A stretch of 64,000 nt of DNA from Burkholderiaceae bacterium. GTDB lineage: Bacteria > Pseudomonadota > Gammaproteobacteria > Burkholderiales > Burkholderiaceae_C. Within the stretch, counting starts at the first letter, position 1. Every line of letters begins with the position of its first letter. This document shows positions 46,444 to 57,444 of the stretch, piece after piece. Under the pieces are notes generated by a model. The model saw only the letters and a program-made list of their open reading frames with translations, was not told where the DNA came from and ran no database searches. The DNA lies in NCBI GenBank assembly GCA_919902775.1, contig CAKKRJ010000008.1:62001-126000 (forward strand), given 5' to 3'. A program made the position numbers and the translations under genes.

Positions 46444-47352
46444 ATGCAAACACAAGGTGACCGCCCGATCTTTTTGACCGAGCCCACGCGCCGCCAATGG
46501 CTCAAGACCGCCGCCTGGACGTGCGCGGGCAGTGCGTTTGGCCTGGGGGCCAGCCTGGTGCAGGCGCAAGAGTTGTTTGATCTGGACAAAGTGCGTGCCG
46601 GCGGCCTGCTGAAGGTGGCGGTCTACAAAGACAACGCGCCATATTCCGATGGCAAAGGTCAGGAGATGGGCGGCGTGGACGTGGCGCTGGCGCAGGCCTT
46701 GGCGAGCGAGATGGGCCTCAAACTGAGTTTGTTGCCGTTCGATGCGGGCGAAAAAATGGACGACGATCTGCGCAACATGGTCTGGAAAGGCCACTACCTT
46801 GGCTATGGCCCGGCCGATGTCATGTTGCATGTGCCGGTGGACAAATTCCTCATGACAGAAAACCGCCAAAGCTTGATCTTTGCGCCGTACGCACGCGAAG
46901 TGTTGGTGGTCTTTCATGCGTTGGACCGCCTGCCTGCGCTCCAGTCGGGTTTGGATCTGCAAGGCCTGCCGCTGGCGGCCGAGCGGGGCAGTGGGGCGGC
47001 CAGTACCTTGATCGGTTTTGGTGGCGGGCGATTGCGCGCCCAAGTCAAGATGTACCACTCGGGCATCGACGCCGCGCAGGCCGTGATCCAAGGCGATGCG
47101 GTGGCGGCTTACGTCAGCCGCGCCCAGGCCGAAACCGCCTTGCGCGCTTCCGCGCGTCCAGCGGCAGGCTTTGGCCTGACGCAACTGACCTTGCCCGGAC
47201 TGGCCGACAACGGGTGGCCCATCGGCATGGCGGTCAAGTCAAGCCACAAACAACTGGCCCAGGCGCTGGAAGGGGCGCTGCAAAAAGTGCGTGCCGATGG
47301 CCGCTTGCTGGCGATGTACCGCGATCGGGGTCTGACCCTGGTGGCACCTTGA
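46444..47352 (+). CDS. Quinoprotein-associated substrate-binding protein (MxaJ/XoxJ-like)
   Basis: 302 residues: Tat-type signal (PTRRQWLKTAAWTCAGSAFGLGASLVQAQ) and a family 3 solute-binding fold (LLKVAVYKDNAPYSDGKGQEMGGVDVALAQALASEMGLKL, GYGPADVMLHVPVD). MxaJ/XoxJ proteins are linked to maturation of methanol dehydrogenases, probably by opening the apoenzyme, not to transport. Lies 42 bases after pedF. Confidence 0.85.
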   Translation: MQTQGDRPIFLTEPTRRQWLKTAAWTCAGSAFGLGASLVQAQELFDLDKVRAGGLLKVAVYKDNAPYSDGKGQEMGGVDVALAQALASEMGLKLSLLPFDAGEKMDDDLRNMVWKGHYLGYGPADVMLHVPVDKFLMTENRQSLIFAPYAREVLVVFHALDRLPALQSGLDLQGLPLAAERGSGAASTLIGFGGGRLRAQVKMYHSGIDAAQAVIQGDAVAAYVSRAQAETALRASARPAAGFGLTQLTLPGLADNGWPIGMAVKSSHKQLAQALEGALQKVRADGRLLAMYRDRGLTLVAP

Positions 47353-47371
47353 TATGGATGGGGAGATCGCT

Positions 47372-49504
47372 ATGAAGAGAACGCACATTTCCTTGGTGTT
47401 GCTTTCATTGGGTTGGGGCTCGGTGTGTTGGGGCCTGCTGACGCGCGCTGCGCAGGCCCAGGAAGCCGCTGGCAACCAAGATGTTTTGGTGCAAACGGGG
47501 CGACTTGCACAAAAGCAGTTTGATGCACCGGCCTCTTTGCGCGTGGTGGATGGCGAGGCCATTCGCAACGCGGGCGCGCAAGTCAACCTGTCTGAAGCGT
47601 TGGCACAAACACCTGGCGTGGTGGCCTTGAACCGGAACAACTACGCACAGGATTTGCAGATTTCGATCCGAGGCTTCGGCTCGCGCGCGGCCTTTGGTTT
47701 GCGCGGCATCCGCCTCATCACCGACGGTATCCCGGCCACGACCCCTGACGGTCAAGGGCAGGCTTCCACGGTGAGCCTGACGTCGGCGGATCGCATTGAA
47801 GTGCTGACCGGTCCGCTGGCGCAACTCTATGGCAACGCGTCTGGGGGCGTGATTCAGACCTTCACGCGCGAGGCGGGTGCTCTGCCACAAGCCGATGTCT
47901 CCACCACTTTCGGGTCCTATGGCCTTCAGCGGCATGACGTGCAGCTCAGTGGCCGCATGGGCCAGGTCGGCATCGTGGCCGACTACAGCCGCTTTGAGGT
48001 GGACGGCTACCGCCAGAACAGCGCAGCCAAGCGCCAACAGTTCAATGGCGTGCTCACGGCGCAATTACAGGAAGACACCCGTTTGAAACTGGTGGCCAAC
48101 CTGTTTGACATGCCAGAGGCGCAAGACCCCTTGGGTTTGACGGCGGCGCAGTGGCTGGCCGATCCGCAGCAAGCGGGTGCCGGTGCGGTCACCAACCGGA
48201 CGCGCAAGTCGGTTCAGCAAAACCAATTGGGGCTGGTGCTTGAGCATCAATTCCATCCTGATTTGCACATGCAATGGCGTGCCTATGCCGGTACGCGTGA
48301 CAACCTGCAGTACCAGACCAATGCCAAATGGGTGGGCCTCCAGCGTGATTTCCAGGGCATGGGGGCCCAGATCAAAGGCAAAGTCCGCCATGTTCAGAGT
48401 GGTGCGCTGGACTGGGTGGTGGGGGGCGATGTGGACCGGTCTGCCGAGCGTCGCCAGGGTGGAAACACGGTGGGCGGGGAGAAAGAGGGTGCGCTGACGC
48501 GTGATGAACTCAACAAGGCCGCCAACACCGATGCCTACGCACAGGCCAATTGGCATGTGATCGATGCCCAGGGGCGTCAGTCTTACACCTTGACGGCGGG
48601 TGTCCGGCGCAGTCAGGTCCAGCTTGAAAATGCCGATGATTTGCCTTTGACCGATGGCAACGGGTCGGGCCGTGTGCGCTACACCGCCACCAATCCGGTA
48701 CTGGGGCTGACCTGGCATGCGTTGGATACGCTCAATGTGTACGCCAATTGGGGTCGAGGTTTTGAAACCCCCACCTTGGCAGAAGCGGCGTATTCCGTCG
48801 AGAACAATGTGCTGAAAGGGGTGTTCAACACCGGGCTTCTGGCCTCGCGCAGTCAGCATATGGAAGTGGGCGCGAAGTGGGTGCCTTCACCGGCGGCCCG
48901 CCTGGATGCGGCCTTGTTCCGAATCACCACCGAAAACGAGATCGTCACGCTCAAAAGCAGCTATGGCAAGACCGCCTACAAAAATGCCGCCAGAACCTTG
49001 CGCGAAGGCGCAGAGCTGTCATGGCAAAACGAATGGTCTGCGCATTGGCGCAGCCAATTGTCGGTGGCTGTGTTGCGCGCGCTGTACGACGAAAACTTTG
49101 TCTCTGGCACGACCTTGATTGCCGCAGGCAAGCGCATGCCGGGCATTCCAGAGCAGCAGCTTTATGCTTCTTTGCAATGGGCCGAACAAGGTTTTGCATC
49201 CAAAGCCAAGCCGCAGCAGCAGGGCTGGTCGGCCTCTGCCGATTGGATGCTCCGTTCGGCCTTGTGGGGCAATGACCTCAATGATTCGGATGCCCGTGTG
49301 TCGGGGCAAGGGGTGTTGAATCTGCGCTTGCGCCACCGCAGCCTTTGGGGCGCTGTGCGTGCAGAGGGTTGGCTGGGGGTGGACAACGCGACGGACCGCG
49401 CCTATGTGGGTTCCGTGATTGTCAACCAGTCGTCCAAACAATACTTTGAGGCGGGCTTGCCGCGCAACTGGATGTTGGGCTTGAAGCTCTCTGTTCCTTT
49501 GTGA
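47372..49504 (+). CDS. TonB-dependent outer membrane receptor
   Basis: 710 residues: signal peptide ending RAAQAQ, a plug domain ([78 protein letters not shown]) and a 22-strand type barrel ending [12 protein letters not shown]. The plug resembles YncD/PqqU-type receptors, so PQQ is a possible ligand; a lanthanide chelate is the other obvious candidate from context. Start 47372 has GGGGAGA upstream. Cotranscribed with pedF and the XoxJ-like gene. A strong terminator follows. Confidence 0.88.
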   Translation: MKRTHISLVLLSLGWGSVCWGLLTRAAQAQEAAGNQDVLVQTGRLAQKQFDAPASLRVVDGEAIRNAGAQVNLSEALAQTPGVVALNRNNYAQDLQISIRGFGSRAAFGLRGIRLITDGIPATTPDGQGQASTVSLTSADRIEVLTGPLAQLYGNASGGVIQTFTREAGALPQADVSTTFGSYGLQRHDVQLSGRMGQVGIVADYSRFEVDGYRQNSAAKRQQFNGVLTAQLQEDTRLKLVANLFDMPEAQDPLGLTAAQWLADPQQAGAGAVTNRTRKSVQQNQLGLVLEHQFHPDLHMQWRAYAGTRDNLQYQTNAKWVGLQRDFQGMGAQIKGKVRHVQSGALDWVVGGDVDRSAERRQGGNTVGGEKEGALTRDELNKAANTDAYAQANWHVIDAQGRQSYTLTAGVRRSQVQLENADDLPLTDGNGSGRVRYTATNPVLGLTWHALDTLNVYANWGRGFETPTLAEAAYSVENNVLKGVFNTGLLASRSQHMEVGAKWVPSPAARLDAALFRITTENEIVTLKSSYGKTAYKNAARTLREGAELSWQNEWSAHWRSQLSVAVLRALYDENFVSGTTLIAAGKRMPGIPEQQLYASLQWAEQGFASKAKPQQQGWSASADWMLRSALWGNDLNDSDARVSGQGVLNLRLRHRSLWGAVRAEGWLGVDNATDRAYVGSVIVNQSSKQYFEAGLPRNWMLGLKLSVPL

Positions 49505-49531
49505 TGCAGCCAAGGCCTGCGGGCCTGCCTG

Positions 49532-49557
49532 TATTCAACCCACCAATTCAACCCACC
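49532..49557. repeat. 13-bp tandem duplication
   Basis: ATTCAACCCACCA occurs twice in a row just before the terminator. Probably a simple local duplication. Confidence 0.7.
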
Positions 49558-49586
49558 AAACAGGCCTTTCGAGGCCTGTTTTTTTT
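49558..49586 (+). terminator. Intrinsic terminator after the TonB receptor gene
   Basis: CAGGCCT-TTCG-AGGCCTG with a UUCG tetraloop, flanked by AAA and a run of eight Ts. Confidence 0.92.
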
Positions 49587-49721
49587 GGCATGGACCTATG
49601 CAAACATTTGCCGTACCAAATTGACGCAGTGTCACATGGGGGTGCTGCCATGCTGGCGCAAAGCGGCGCCCGCCTGCTTCAGGCTGGCGCACATGCACGC
49701 CATTTGGCCTCTTTTTCAGGC

Positions 49722-49736
49722 TGGCATGAATGGTGC
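49722..49736 (+). promoter_or_regulatory. Likely sigma-54 promoter of the aldehyde dehydrogenase gene
   Basis: TGGCATGAATGGTGC keeps GG and GC at the right spacing, with mismatches in TTGC and at one -24 base. It lies 49 bases before the ATG. Weaker than the pedF and dehydrogenase promoters. Confidence 0.5.
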
Positions 49737-49785
49737 GGAAGTGGGTGCACGTCCTGCAAGACGTTCATCACTTTTTGGAGACCCC

Positions 49786-51306
49786 ATGATCTACGCAGCA
49801 CCCGGCGCCGCTGGCGCCAAAGTTCAATACAAAACCCGCTATGACAACTTCATCGGCGGCAAGTTCGTGGCCCCGGTCAAAGGCCAGTACTTTGATGTGA
49901 TCACGCCCATCAGTGGCAAGGTCTACACACAGGCTGCACGCTCCGATGCCGCCGACATCGAACTGGCCCTGGACGCGGCCCATGCCGCGTCAGACGCTTG
50001 GGGCAAGACATCGCCCACCGAGCGGGCCAACATCCTGCTCAAGATTGCCGATCGCATCGAAGCCAATCTGGAAATGCTGGCCTATGCCGAAACCGTGGAC
50101 AACGGCAAAGCCATCCGTGAAACGCTCAACGCCGACATTCCGCTCACCGTGGACCATTTCCGCTACTTCGCCGGCTGCGTGCGTGCCCAAGAGGGCGCGC
50201 TGTCCGACATCGATGAGAACACGGTGGCCTACCACTACCACGAGCCTTTGGGGGTGGTCGGTCAAATCATCCCTTGGAACTTTCCCATCCTGATGGCCGC
50301 CTGGAAGCTGGCCCCCGCTTTGGGCGCTGGCAACTGCGTGGTGTTGAAGCCCGCCGAGTCCACCCCGATCTCCATTTTGGTGTTGGCCGATTTGATCGCC
50401 GACTTGCTGCCCCCGGGCGTGCTCAACATCGTCAACGGTTATGGCCGTGAGGCCGGCATGCCTTTGGCCACCAGCAAGCGCATTGCCAAGATCGCCTTCA
50501 CCGGTTCCACCTCCACCGGCCGCGTGATTGCGCAAGCCGCTGCCAACAACCTGATCCCCGCCACACTGGAGTTGGGCGGCAAGTCGCCCAATATTTTCTT
50601 TGCCGACGTGATGGACAAGGACGATGGCTTCCTCGACAAGGCCATCGAAGGCATGGTGCTGTTCGCCTTCAACCAGGGCGAGGTGTGCACCTGCCCATCG
50701 CGCGCACTGATCCAGGAAAGCATCTACGACCAATTCATGGAACGTGTGCTCAAGCGTGTGGCCGCCATCCAGCACGCCAACCCGCTGGACACCGACAGCA
50801 TGATGGGCGCACAAGCGTCCAAAGAGCAGTTGACCAAGATCTTGTCTTACCTCGACTTGGGCAAGCAAGAAGGTGCAGAAGTGTTGGCCGGTGGAAGTCA
50901 AGCCCACCTGGGCGGCGACCTGGAAGGCGGCTATTACGTGCAGCCCACCTTGTTCAAAGGGCACAACAAAATGCGCATCTTCCAGGAAGAAATTTTTGGC
51001 CCCGTGTTGGCGGTGACCACCTTCAAGGACGAAGCCGAAGCCCTGGCCATTGCCAACGACACGCTGTACGGTCTGGGCGCTGGTGTCTGGAGCCGCAATG
51101 GCAACGTGGCCTACCGCATGGGCCGCGCCATCAAGGCGGGCCGTGTGTGGACCAACTGCTACCACGCCTACCCCGCGCACGCGGCGTTTGGTGGTTACAA
51201 AGAGTCCGGCATTGGCCGGGAAACCCACAAGGTCATGCTGGACCACTACCAGCAAACCAAGAACCTGTTGGTCAGCTACAGCGAGAGCAAGCTGGGCTTT
51301 TTCTGA
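49786..51306 (+). CDS. NAD-dependent aldehyde dehydrogenase (AcoD/ExaC type)
   Basis: 506 residues. Motifs: [30 protein letters not shown] (cofactor site), [25 protein letters not shown] (general base Glu), [12 protein letters not shown] (catalytic Cys) and [10 protein letters not shown]. It resembles the aldehyde dehydrogenases paired with AcoR-type regulators and quinoprotein ethanol dehydrogenases (AldB/AcoD/ExaC), oxidising acetaldehyde to acetate. Start 49786 ([10 protein letters not shown]) has GGAG upstream. DUF779 follows after a terminator, a pairing common in these systems. Confidence 0.93.
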   Translation: MIYAAPGAAGAKVQYKTRYDNFIGGKFVAPVKGQYFDVITPISGKVYTQAARSDAADIELALDAAHAASDAWGKTSPTERANILLKIADRIEANLEMLAYAETVDNGKAIRETLNADIPLTVDHFRYFAGCVRAQEGALSDIDENTVAYHYHEPLGVVGQIIPWNFPILMAAWKLAPALGAGNCVVLKPAESTPISILVLADLIADLLPPGVLNIVNGYGREAGMPLATSKRIAKIAFTGSTSTGRVIAQAAANNLIPATLELGGKSPNIFFADVMDKDDGFLDKAIEGMVLFAFNQGEVCTCPSRALIQESIYDQFMERVLKRVAAIQHANPLDTDSMMGAQASKEQLTKILSYLDLGKQEGAEVLAGGSQAHLGGDLEGGYYVQPTLFKGHNKMRIFQEEIFGPVLAVTTFKDEAEALAIANDTLYGLGAGVWSRNGNVAYRMGRAIKAGRVWTNCYHAYPAHAAFGGYKESGIGRETHKVMLDHYQQTKNLLVSYSESKLGFF

Positions 51307-51330
51307 TCGACTGAATCGGTGGTGATTACA

Positions 51331-51356
51331 GGGGCGAAGCGATTCGCCCCTTTTTT
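51331..51356 (+). terminator. Intrinsic terminator after the aldehyde dehydrogenase gene
   Basis: GGGGCGAA-GCGA-TTCGCCCC (8-bp stem, GNRA-type loop) followed by TTTTTT. Confidence 0.92.
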
Positions 51357-51381
51357 GTCTGGCGCTGACCAGGAGATGAAC

Positions 51382-51759
51382 ATGGTTGAACGTGTGGTGG
51401 CCACGCCCGAAGCGCTGGCGCTGATTGACGTCTTGAAAGCCCAATACGGCGAGCTGCTGTTTCACCAGTCGGGTGGCTGCTGCGACAACAGCGCGGCCAA
51501 TTGCTATTTGCCCACCGATCTGACGATCGGGCCCTATGACGTGAAGCTGGGCGAAGTGGGCGGCGTGCCGTTTTACATCAGCAAATCCCAATACGACTAT
51601 TGGAAACACACCCAACTCATCCTGGATGTGATCGAGGGCTCGGGCGGCACCTTTTCACTGGAGGGCAACACCGGCCAGGCGTTTCACAGCCGCTCGCGAT
51701 TGTTCACCGACGAAGAGTGGGCCGAGATCGCGCCGCAGGTGCTGCGCGACCTGAGCTGA
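51382..51759 (+). CDS. DUF779 protein
   Basis: 125 residues with the DUF779 pattern LLFHQSGGCCDNSAANCYL (paired cysteines) and GPYDVKLGEVGGVPFYISKSQYDYWKHTQLILDV. The family is often linked to aldehyde dehydrogenases of the acetaldehyde type, as here. Function unknown; the CC and nearby Cys may bind metal. Start 51382 is preferred over 51376 because AGGAG is then six bases away. Confidence 0.88.
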   Translation: MVERVVATPEALALIDVLKAQYGELLFHQSGGCCDNSAANCYLPTDLTIGPYDVKLGEVGGVPFYISKSQYDYWKHTQLILDVIEGSGGTFSLEGNTGQAFHSRSRLFTDEEWAEIAPQVLRDLS

Positions 51760-51797
51760 AGGTTGGTGGTCGCAGGGCTGGGCCATAATCACGCCCC

Positions 51798-52175
51798 ATG
51801 TCTTCCCTGCAAACCTTGCGCAACGCGCACCTGCTCACCCGCCTCGTGCTGGTGTGGTTTGCCTTGTTCATCGGGGTGGCGGTGGCGTCGCCACTGGTCA
51901 AGCCCCAAACTGCGCAGATGGTTTGCTCGGCCATGGGGGGCATGAAGATGGTCGTCGGTGACGACGCGGGCGACAGCCAGGCCGCGTCGGGCGGCATGGA
52001 TTGCCCTTTGTGCGCCCAGATCAGCGGCCCCGTGCCCACGACCGCTCAGGCGGTGCTGGCCCCCAGTGCGCTGGCCCATGCCTTGCGCCCCATCCCGTCA
52101 GCCCACATCGCCTGGCTGACCGGCTCGCCTCTTCCGCCACGCGGACCACCTGCTTTTCCTGAACCGCGCCGTTGA
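51798..52175 (+). CDS. DUF2946-like protein
   Basis: 125 residues: an N-terminal membrane or signal segment (LVLVWFALFIGVAVASPLV), a methionine-rich stretch (VCSAMGGMKMVVGDD), the MDCPLCAQ motif and a proline-rich tail (PLPPRGPPAFPEPRR). This resembles DUF2946, a family found with copper genes; Met and Cys could bind copper. A PCuAC chaperone gene lies 214 bases downstream. Function unproven. Confidence 0.7.
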   Translation: MSSLQTLRNAHLLTRLVLVWFALFIGVAVASPLVKPQTAQMVCSAMGGMKMVVGDDAGDSQAASGGMDCPLCAQISGPVPTTAQAVLAPSALAHALRPIPSAHIAWLTGSPLPPRGPPAFPEPRR

Positions 52176-52389
52176 CGCGCCTGCGGCGAATGCCGCCTGC
52201 TGGCCAAGCCCGACACCAGCCACGGGCGCGCGGTGACCGCAGACGACATGCTGCCCAACGGCCACTGCGACGAGTTTGTGCGGGTGGGCGCCTTGCCCGA
52301 CCAGGCGGGCGCGATGCACTGGCTCGAGCAGCAGGCGTTGGCGCCCACAACCACTGAGATTTTTTTCCATTTCACACAAGGACAAACCC
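52176..52389. other. Gap with coding-like but unassigned frame
   Basis: The plus-strand frame ending through 52233-52380 reads MTADDMLPNGHCDEFVRVGALPDQAGAMHWLEQQAL (given here in part), which has protein-like composition, but it has no Shine-Dalgarno site and runs out of frame into the PCuAC gene. It may be the remnant of a small gene or chance. No other feature seen. Confidence 0.25.
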
Positions 52390-52869
52390 ATGATTTCCAA
52401 GTTCAAAATTTCTTCGCTGGTGCTGGCCGCCGTGGTGAACAGCAGCGTCTGGGCGCAGACCGCCGTCAAGGTCGAAGGCGGCTGGGCACGTGCCACGGTG
52501 CAAGGCCAAAAAGCCAGCGGGGCTTTCATGAAACTCACGGCCCCGCAGGCCACACGCCTGGTGGCGGTGTCCACGCCGGTGGCCGGTGTGGCCGAAATCC
52601 ATGAGATGAAGATGGACGGCGGTGTCATGAAAATGCGCGCCGTGCCCGCGCTGGAGTTGCCCGCCAACCAGGCGGTGGAGCTCAAGCCCGGCAGTTACCA
52701 CCTGATGTTGATGGACCTCAAGGCACCGCTGGCCAAAGACAGCGCCGTGGCGCTGTCCCTCACGTTCAAAGACGCCAAAGGCGTTGAAAGCCAGCAGCAA
52801 ATCAGCCTGCCTGTCAGTACGGCCATGCCCATGGCGCACGACCACGCACACGGCGAGCACAAGCACTGA
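52390..52869 (+). CDS. PCuAC-type periplasmic copper chaperone
   Basis: 159 residues: signal peptide (KISSLVLAAVVNSSVWAQ) and a PCuAC domain with copper motif H(M)x10MxxM-like IHEMKMDGGVMKMRAV, plus LKPGSYHLMLMDLKAPL. The C-terminus is His-rich (MAHDHAHGEHKH). It delivers copper, typically to cytochrome oxidase. AAGGA precedes the ATG. Confidence 0.9.
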   Translation: MISKFKISSLVLAAVVNSSVWAQTAVKVEGGWARATVQGQKASGAFMKLTAPQATRLVAVSTPVAGVAEIHEMKMDGGVMKMRAVPALELPANQAVELKPGSYHLMLMDLKAPLAKDSAVALSLTFKDAKGVESQQQISLPVSTAMPMAHDHAHGEHKH

Positions 52870-52934
52870 ACGCCTGCAAGCCGATGGCCAGCCGTTTGGT
52901 TTAAGCTCATGGCACCACCCCACCAGGAGACACC

Positions 52935-53714
52935 ATGAGCGACACATCCGCCTTCGGCTTTGGCAAATTCGTGCCCGGTTTTGACTTTTTGCAAAACCTG
53001 TCCAAGTCGGCCACTCAGGCCACACCTGCCGCCGGGGCCATGCCGGGCATGGCCAGCTGGGTGGCACCGACACTGAGCATCGAAGAGATCGACAAGCGCA
53101 TCCAGGAACTCAAGGCGGTGCAATTCTGGCTGGACCAGAACGCCACAGCGCTCAAGGCCACCATCCAGGCGATGGAGGTGCAGAAGATGACCTTGTCCAC
53201 GCTGCAAAGCATGAATGTGAACATGGCCGATCTGGCCAAAGCCTTCACGGCCAAACCCCCAGCCCCCGACGCGGCACCTGCGGCGACCGCTACGCCTGCG
53301 CCAGCGGCATCCATTTTTTCGCAAAAACCGGCCCCCGCCCCCGAGCCGCCAGCGGCGGCTCAGGCAGCGCCTGAGCCCCAAGCCGAAGCCCAGGCTGAAA
53401 CGTCTGCGCAAGACGGCGCAAGCAAGCCCGCAGTCGATCCCATGCAGTGGTGGGGGGCTTTGACGCAGCAGTTTCAGGGGATCGCCGCCGCCGCCATGAA
53501 AGATGTGGCCGCCGAAGCGATGAAGGCCGGTGCCGCTGCCAAAAACGCAGCCACTTCCGGCGCAAAGCCGCCCACAGCCGCCAAGCCCAAAGCGGGCTCT
53601 GCCAAGAAAGCGCCGGTCAAAACAGGGGGTAAGGGCGCTGCGAAAACCGCGGCCCAAGCGGCCGCCAAACCCACCGCCCGCAAAGCCCCCGTCAAAAAAC
53701 GCCCCACCGCATGA
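52935..53714 (+). CDS. phaM: PHB granule-associated activator PhaM
   Basis: 259 residues. The conserved block LSIEEIDKRIQELKAVQFWLDQN and MEVQKMTLSTLQSMNVNMADLAKAF matches PhaM, which binds PHB synthase and DNA and governs granule number and partition. The rest is a Pro/Ala linker and a highly basic, lysine/alanine-rich C-terminus like histone H1 (KKAPVKTGGKGAAKTAAQAA), fitting DNA binding. Overlaps the FIST gene by ATGA. Confidence 0.88.
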   Translation: MSDTSAFGFGKFVPGFDFLQNLSKSATQATPAAGAMPGMASWVAPTLSIEEIDKRIQELKAVQFWLDQNATALKATIQAMEVQKMTLSTLQSMNVNMADLAKAFTAKPPAPDAAPAATATPAPAASIFSQKPAPAPEPPAAAQAAPEPQAEAQAETSAQDGASKPAVDPMQWWGALTQQFQGIAAAAMKDVAAEAMKAGAAAKNAATSGAKPPTAAKPKAGSAKKAPVKTGGKGAAKTAAQAAAKPTARKAPVKKRPTA

Positions 53715-54949
53715 AGTTGTTTCCCTGTGGCCATGCCACCCATCCGCAATGGCGCATGGCCGCAGACCTGGTGCTGGCCCAGTTGCGGGCGCAAATGGCC
53801 TTGCCCGAATACGCCAGCCAACCCCGACTGGCGCTGCTCTACATCACCGACCACTATGCCGCGCAGGCGCAAGCCGTGCTGGACCACCTGCGCCAGGAGC
53901 TGCCCGCAGTGACCGACTGGGCGGGCACGGTGGGGGTGGGCATTGCGGTCAGCCATGCCGAATACTGGGATGAACCTGCCCTGGCCGTGCTGCTGTGCGA
54001 TCTGCCGCTTGAGCACTACCGGGTGTTTTCAGGCATCAGTCCTTTGCCTGCGGCCTGGGCCGATACGGCGCTGGTGCACGCCGATCCGTCCACGCCTGAA
54101 CTGGCCGAACTGGTGGCGGATCTGGCCGGGCTCACGCAACAAAATTACCTGTTTGGAGGCCTGACTTCCAGCCGCGGGCGCAGCGTGCAGTTCGCCGTCA
54201 AGGCCACTCAAAACCCGGTGGATGGTGGTGTTTTAGAGGGCGGTTTGAGTGGCGTCGCCTTTGCACCCGAAGTCGGGCTCTTGTCACGCGTCACGCAGGG
54301 CTGCCAGCCTGTCTCGCCCGAGCGCGAAATCACCGCGGCCGAACGCAACACGGTGCTGCAACTCGCGGGAGAGCCCGCGCTGGATGTGATGTTGAACGAC
54401 CTGGACATTCGCCTGAGCGAGCCGAAAAAAGCGATTCCAGTGGTGCGCGCCACCTTGGTCGGCCTGAGCCCCGCCGGTCAAATGGGCGTGGGCCGCACGG
54501 GGCATCTGGGCAGTGAGGTGTTGGTGCGCCACATCATTGGCTTGGACCCGATCCGCCAGGGCGTGGCGATTGCCGACAACGTCGAGCCCGGCATGCGCCT
54601 GACCTTTTGCCGACGTGACGTCCAGGCCGCCCGTGCCGACTTGGTGCGCGTGTGCGCCGAAATCCGCGAAGCGCTGGAGCCCGAGATGCTGTCCATGGAG
54701 TCCCTCAGCGCATTCAGCGATGACGCCTTGCCCACCACGCCCCAGACGGGCAAGCGCATGGTTGGCGCGGTGTATGTGAGTTGCACGGGCCGGGGCGGTG
54801 CCCACTTTGGTGGCCCGAGTGCCGAAATGCAGATCATCCGCCATGCGCTGGACGATGTGCCGCTGGTGGGTTTTTATGCCGCCGGAGAGATTGCGCGGCA
54901 CCACCTGTATGGCTACACCGGTGTGCTGACGGTGTTCACGGCCGATTGA
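53711..54949 (+). CDS. FIST-domain sensor protein
   Basis: 412 residues with an N-terminal FIST domain (LALLYITDHYAAQAQAVLDHL, WAGTVGVGIAV, NYLFGGLTSSRGRSVQFAV) and a FIST_C domain (VYVSCTGRGGAHFGGPSAEMQIIRHALDDVPLVGFYAAGEIAR). FIST domains are thought to sense small ligands such as amino acids. No output domain is fused. Coupled to phaM by a four-base overlap, so a link between a metabolic signal and PHB granules is possible (inference). Its stop is 10 bases from the end of convergent tgt. Confidence 0.85.
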   Translation: MKLFPCGHATHPQWRMAADLVLAQLRAQMALPEYASQPRLALLYITDHYAAQAQAVLDHLRQELPAVTDWAGTVGVGIAVSHAEYWDEPALAVLLCDLPLEHYRVFSGISPLPAAWADTALVHADPSTPELAELVADLAGLTQQNYLFGGLTSSRGRSVQFAVKATQNPVDGGVLEGGLSGVAFAPEVGLLSRVTQGCQPVSPEREITAAERNTVLQLAGEPALDVMLNDLDIRLSEPKKAIPVVRATLVGLSPAGQMGVGRTGHLGSEVLVRHIIGLDPIRQGVAIADNVEPGMRLTFCRRDVQAARADLVRVCAEIREALEPEMLSMESLSAFSDDALPTTPQTGKRMVGAVYVSCTGRGGAHFGGPSAEMQIIRHALDDVPLVGFYAAGEIARHHLYGYTGVLTVFTAD

Positions 54950-54959
54950 GGGCCATCCC

Positions 54960-56287
<1,328 letters not shown>

Positions 56288-56307
56288 GAACTGCAGCGCT
56301 GACTGGC

Positions 56308-57234
56308 TCAGTCGGTGCCATCGCCAAAACATTGCGCCACCAGCGTGCGCAGCCACTGGTGCCCCGGGTCTTTGTGCAGACGACCATGCCAGAACTGGTG
56401 GATGGCGCTGCCGTCCACCACCAGCGGCAAGGGGCGTGTGGTCAGGCCAAAGGGCGCTGTCACGCGTTGCGCAAAGCGTTCGGGCACGGTGGCCATCAGG
56501 TCGGCGTGGCCCAGCACATCGCCCAAAGCGACGTAGTGCGGCACCGTCAGGCGGATGCGGCGTTGCAAGCCCTGGCGCTCCAGCGCGGCATGCAAAGCCT
56601 CGTCAATCCGGCCATGGCCGGTGCCTGCGGCGATCACCCGGACATGCTCGGCCGCAGCGAAATTGGCCAAGGTCAAGGCCTGTGCGCTGGCCAGGGGGTG
56701 CCCTTGGCGCATCAGGCACACATAGGGCTGGCGAAACAGCGCTTGTTGAAAAAAGCCTGCTTGCAACTGCGGCAGCAGGCCCAGTGCCAGGTCGGTGCGG
56801 CCCGAGGCCATGTCTTCGCCCAGGCTGGCGCTGGTCACGGCCACCACGTTCAAGGTGACGCCGGGCGCGGTCTGGGCCAGCGCGTCCATCAACACGGGCA
56901 AAAAATACATCTCGCCCACATCGGTCATGGCCAGGGTGAAGCGGCGCTGGCTGCTGGCCGGGTCAAACGAGGCGCGGACATTGAGCGCTTGCTGCAGGCC
57001 ATCCAGTGCGGCGGCCACGGGCTCGGCCAGTTGCAGCGCGTAGGGCGTGGGCACCATGCCGCGCTGGGTACGCAAAAACAAGGCGTCGCCCAAGCTGTTG
57101 CGCAGGCGTCCCAGGGCGCTGCTCACGGCAGGTTGGCTCATGCCCAGCACGGCAGCCACCGCTGAGACCCGCTTTTCGCGCAGCAGGTGGTGAAAGACCA
57201 GCAGCAGGTTCAGATCAAGGCGGGCGAGTTCCAT
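56308..57234 (-). CDS. LysR-family regulator of the Rieske oxygenase genes (NahR/DntR-like)
   Basis: 308 residues: helix-turn-helix LLREKRVSAVAAVLGMSQPAVSSALGRLRNSLGDALFLRTQRGM, the NahR/DntR/NodD-type arrangement, then LALGLLPQLQAGFFQQALFRQPYVCLMRQGHPLA in the effector domain. Divergent from the Rieske oxygenase operon, with a palindromic AT-rich site between them. It probably activates the operon in response to an aromatic acid (inference). Confidence 0.87.
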   Translation of the reverse strand: MELARLDLNLLLVFHHLLREKRVSAVAAVLGMSQPAVSSALGRLRNSLGDALFLRTQRGMVPTPYALQLAEPVAAALDGLQQALNVRASFDPASSQRRFTLAMTDVGEMYFLPVLMDALAQTAPGVTLNVVAVTSASLGEDMASGRTDLALGLLPQLQAGFFQQALFRQPYVCLMRQGHPLASAQALTLANFAAAEHVRVIAAGTGHGRIDEALHAALERQGLQRRIRLTVPHYVALGDVLGHADLMATVPERFAQRVTAPFGLTTRPLPLVVDGSAIHQFWHGRLHKDPGHQWLRTLVAQCFGDGTD

Positions 57235-57255
57235 GATGGTGTTGATGTATTTGAA

Positions 57256-57280
57256 ATTCGAATAATGATTATCTTTGAAT
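57256..57280. promoter_or_regulatory. LysR-type operator palindrome
   Basis: A 25-bp AT-rich dyad: outer arms ATTCGAA / TTTGAAT (one mismatch) and inner arms ATAAT-G-ATTAT. It starts 22 bases before the LysR gene and is the most AT-rich part of the gap, as expected for a LysR activator site between divergent genes. Confidence 0.6.
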
Positions 57281-57327
57281 TTCGATTTACGGAATTCAAT
57301 GGGTTTGCCATGATTCCCATCGAGTTT

Positions 57328-57420
57328 TGCAGGTCGGTGGCTGTAGGGCGGTGGCTTCAGCCCCGACGTTTTTGCCTTGTCGACAACCGCCCATGTCGGA
57401 GCTGAAGCTCCGACCTGCAA
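57328..57420. repeat. Repeat A, full copy in the oxygenase leader (A4)
   Basis: Outer arms TTTTGCAGGTCGG and CCGACCTGCAAAA are exact complements and enclose hairpins with GGCTTCAGCC and CGGAGCTGAAGCTCCG. The element ends 24 bases before the ATG of the Rieske alpha subunit gene, so it lies in the transcript leader or promoter region. Confidence 0.75.
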
Positions 57421-57444
57421 AAAACCTGAACAGAAAGAGACACC

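Noticed and set aside
49587-49602. TGGCATGGACCTATGC as a second sigma-54 promoter before the aldehyde dehydrogenase gene
   Set aside because: The -12 GC is one base too far from the -24 GG, and it lies directly on the terminator of the preceding gene.
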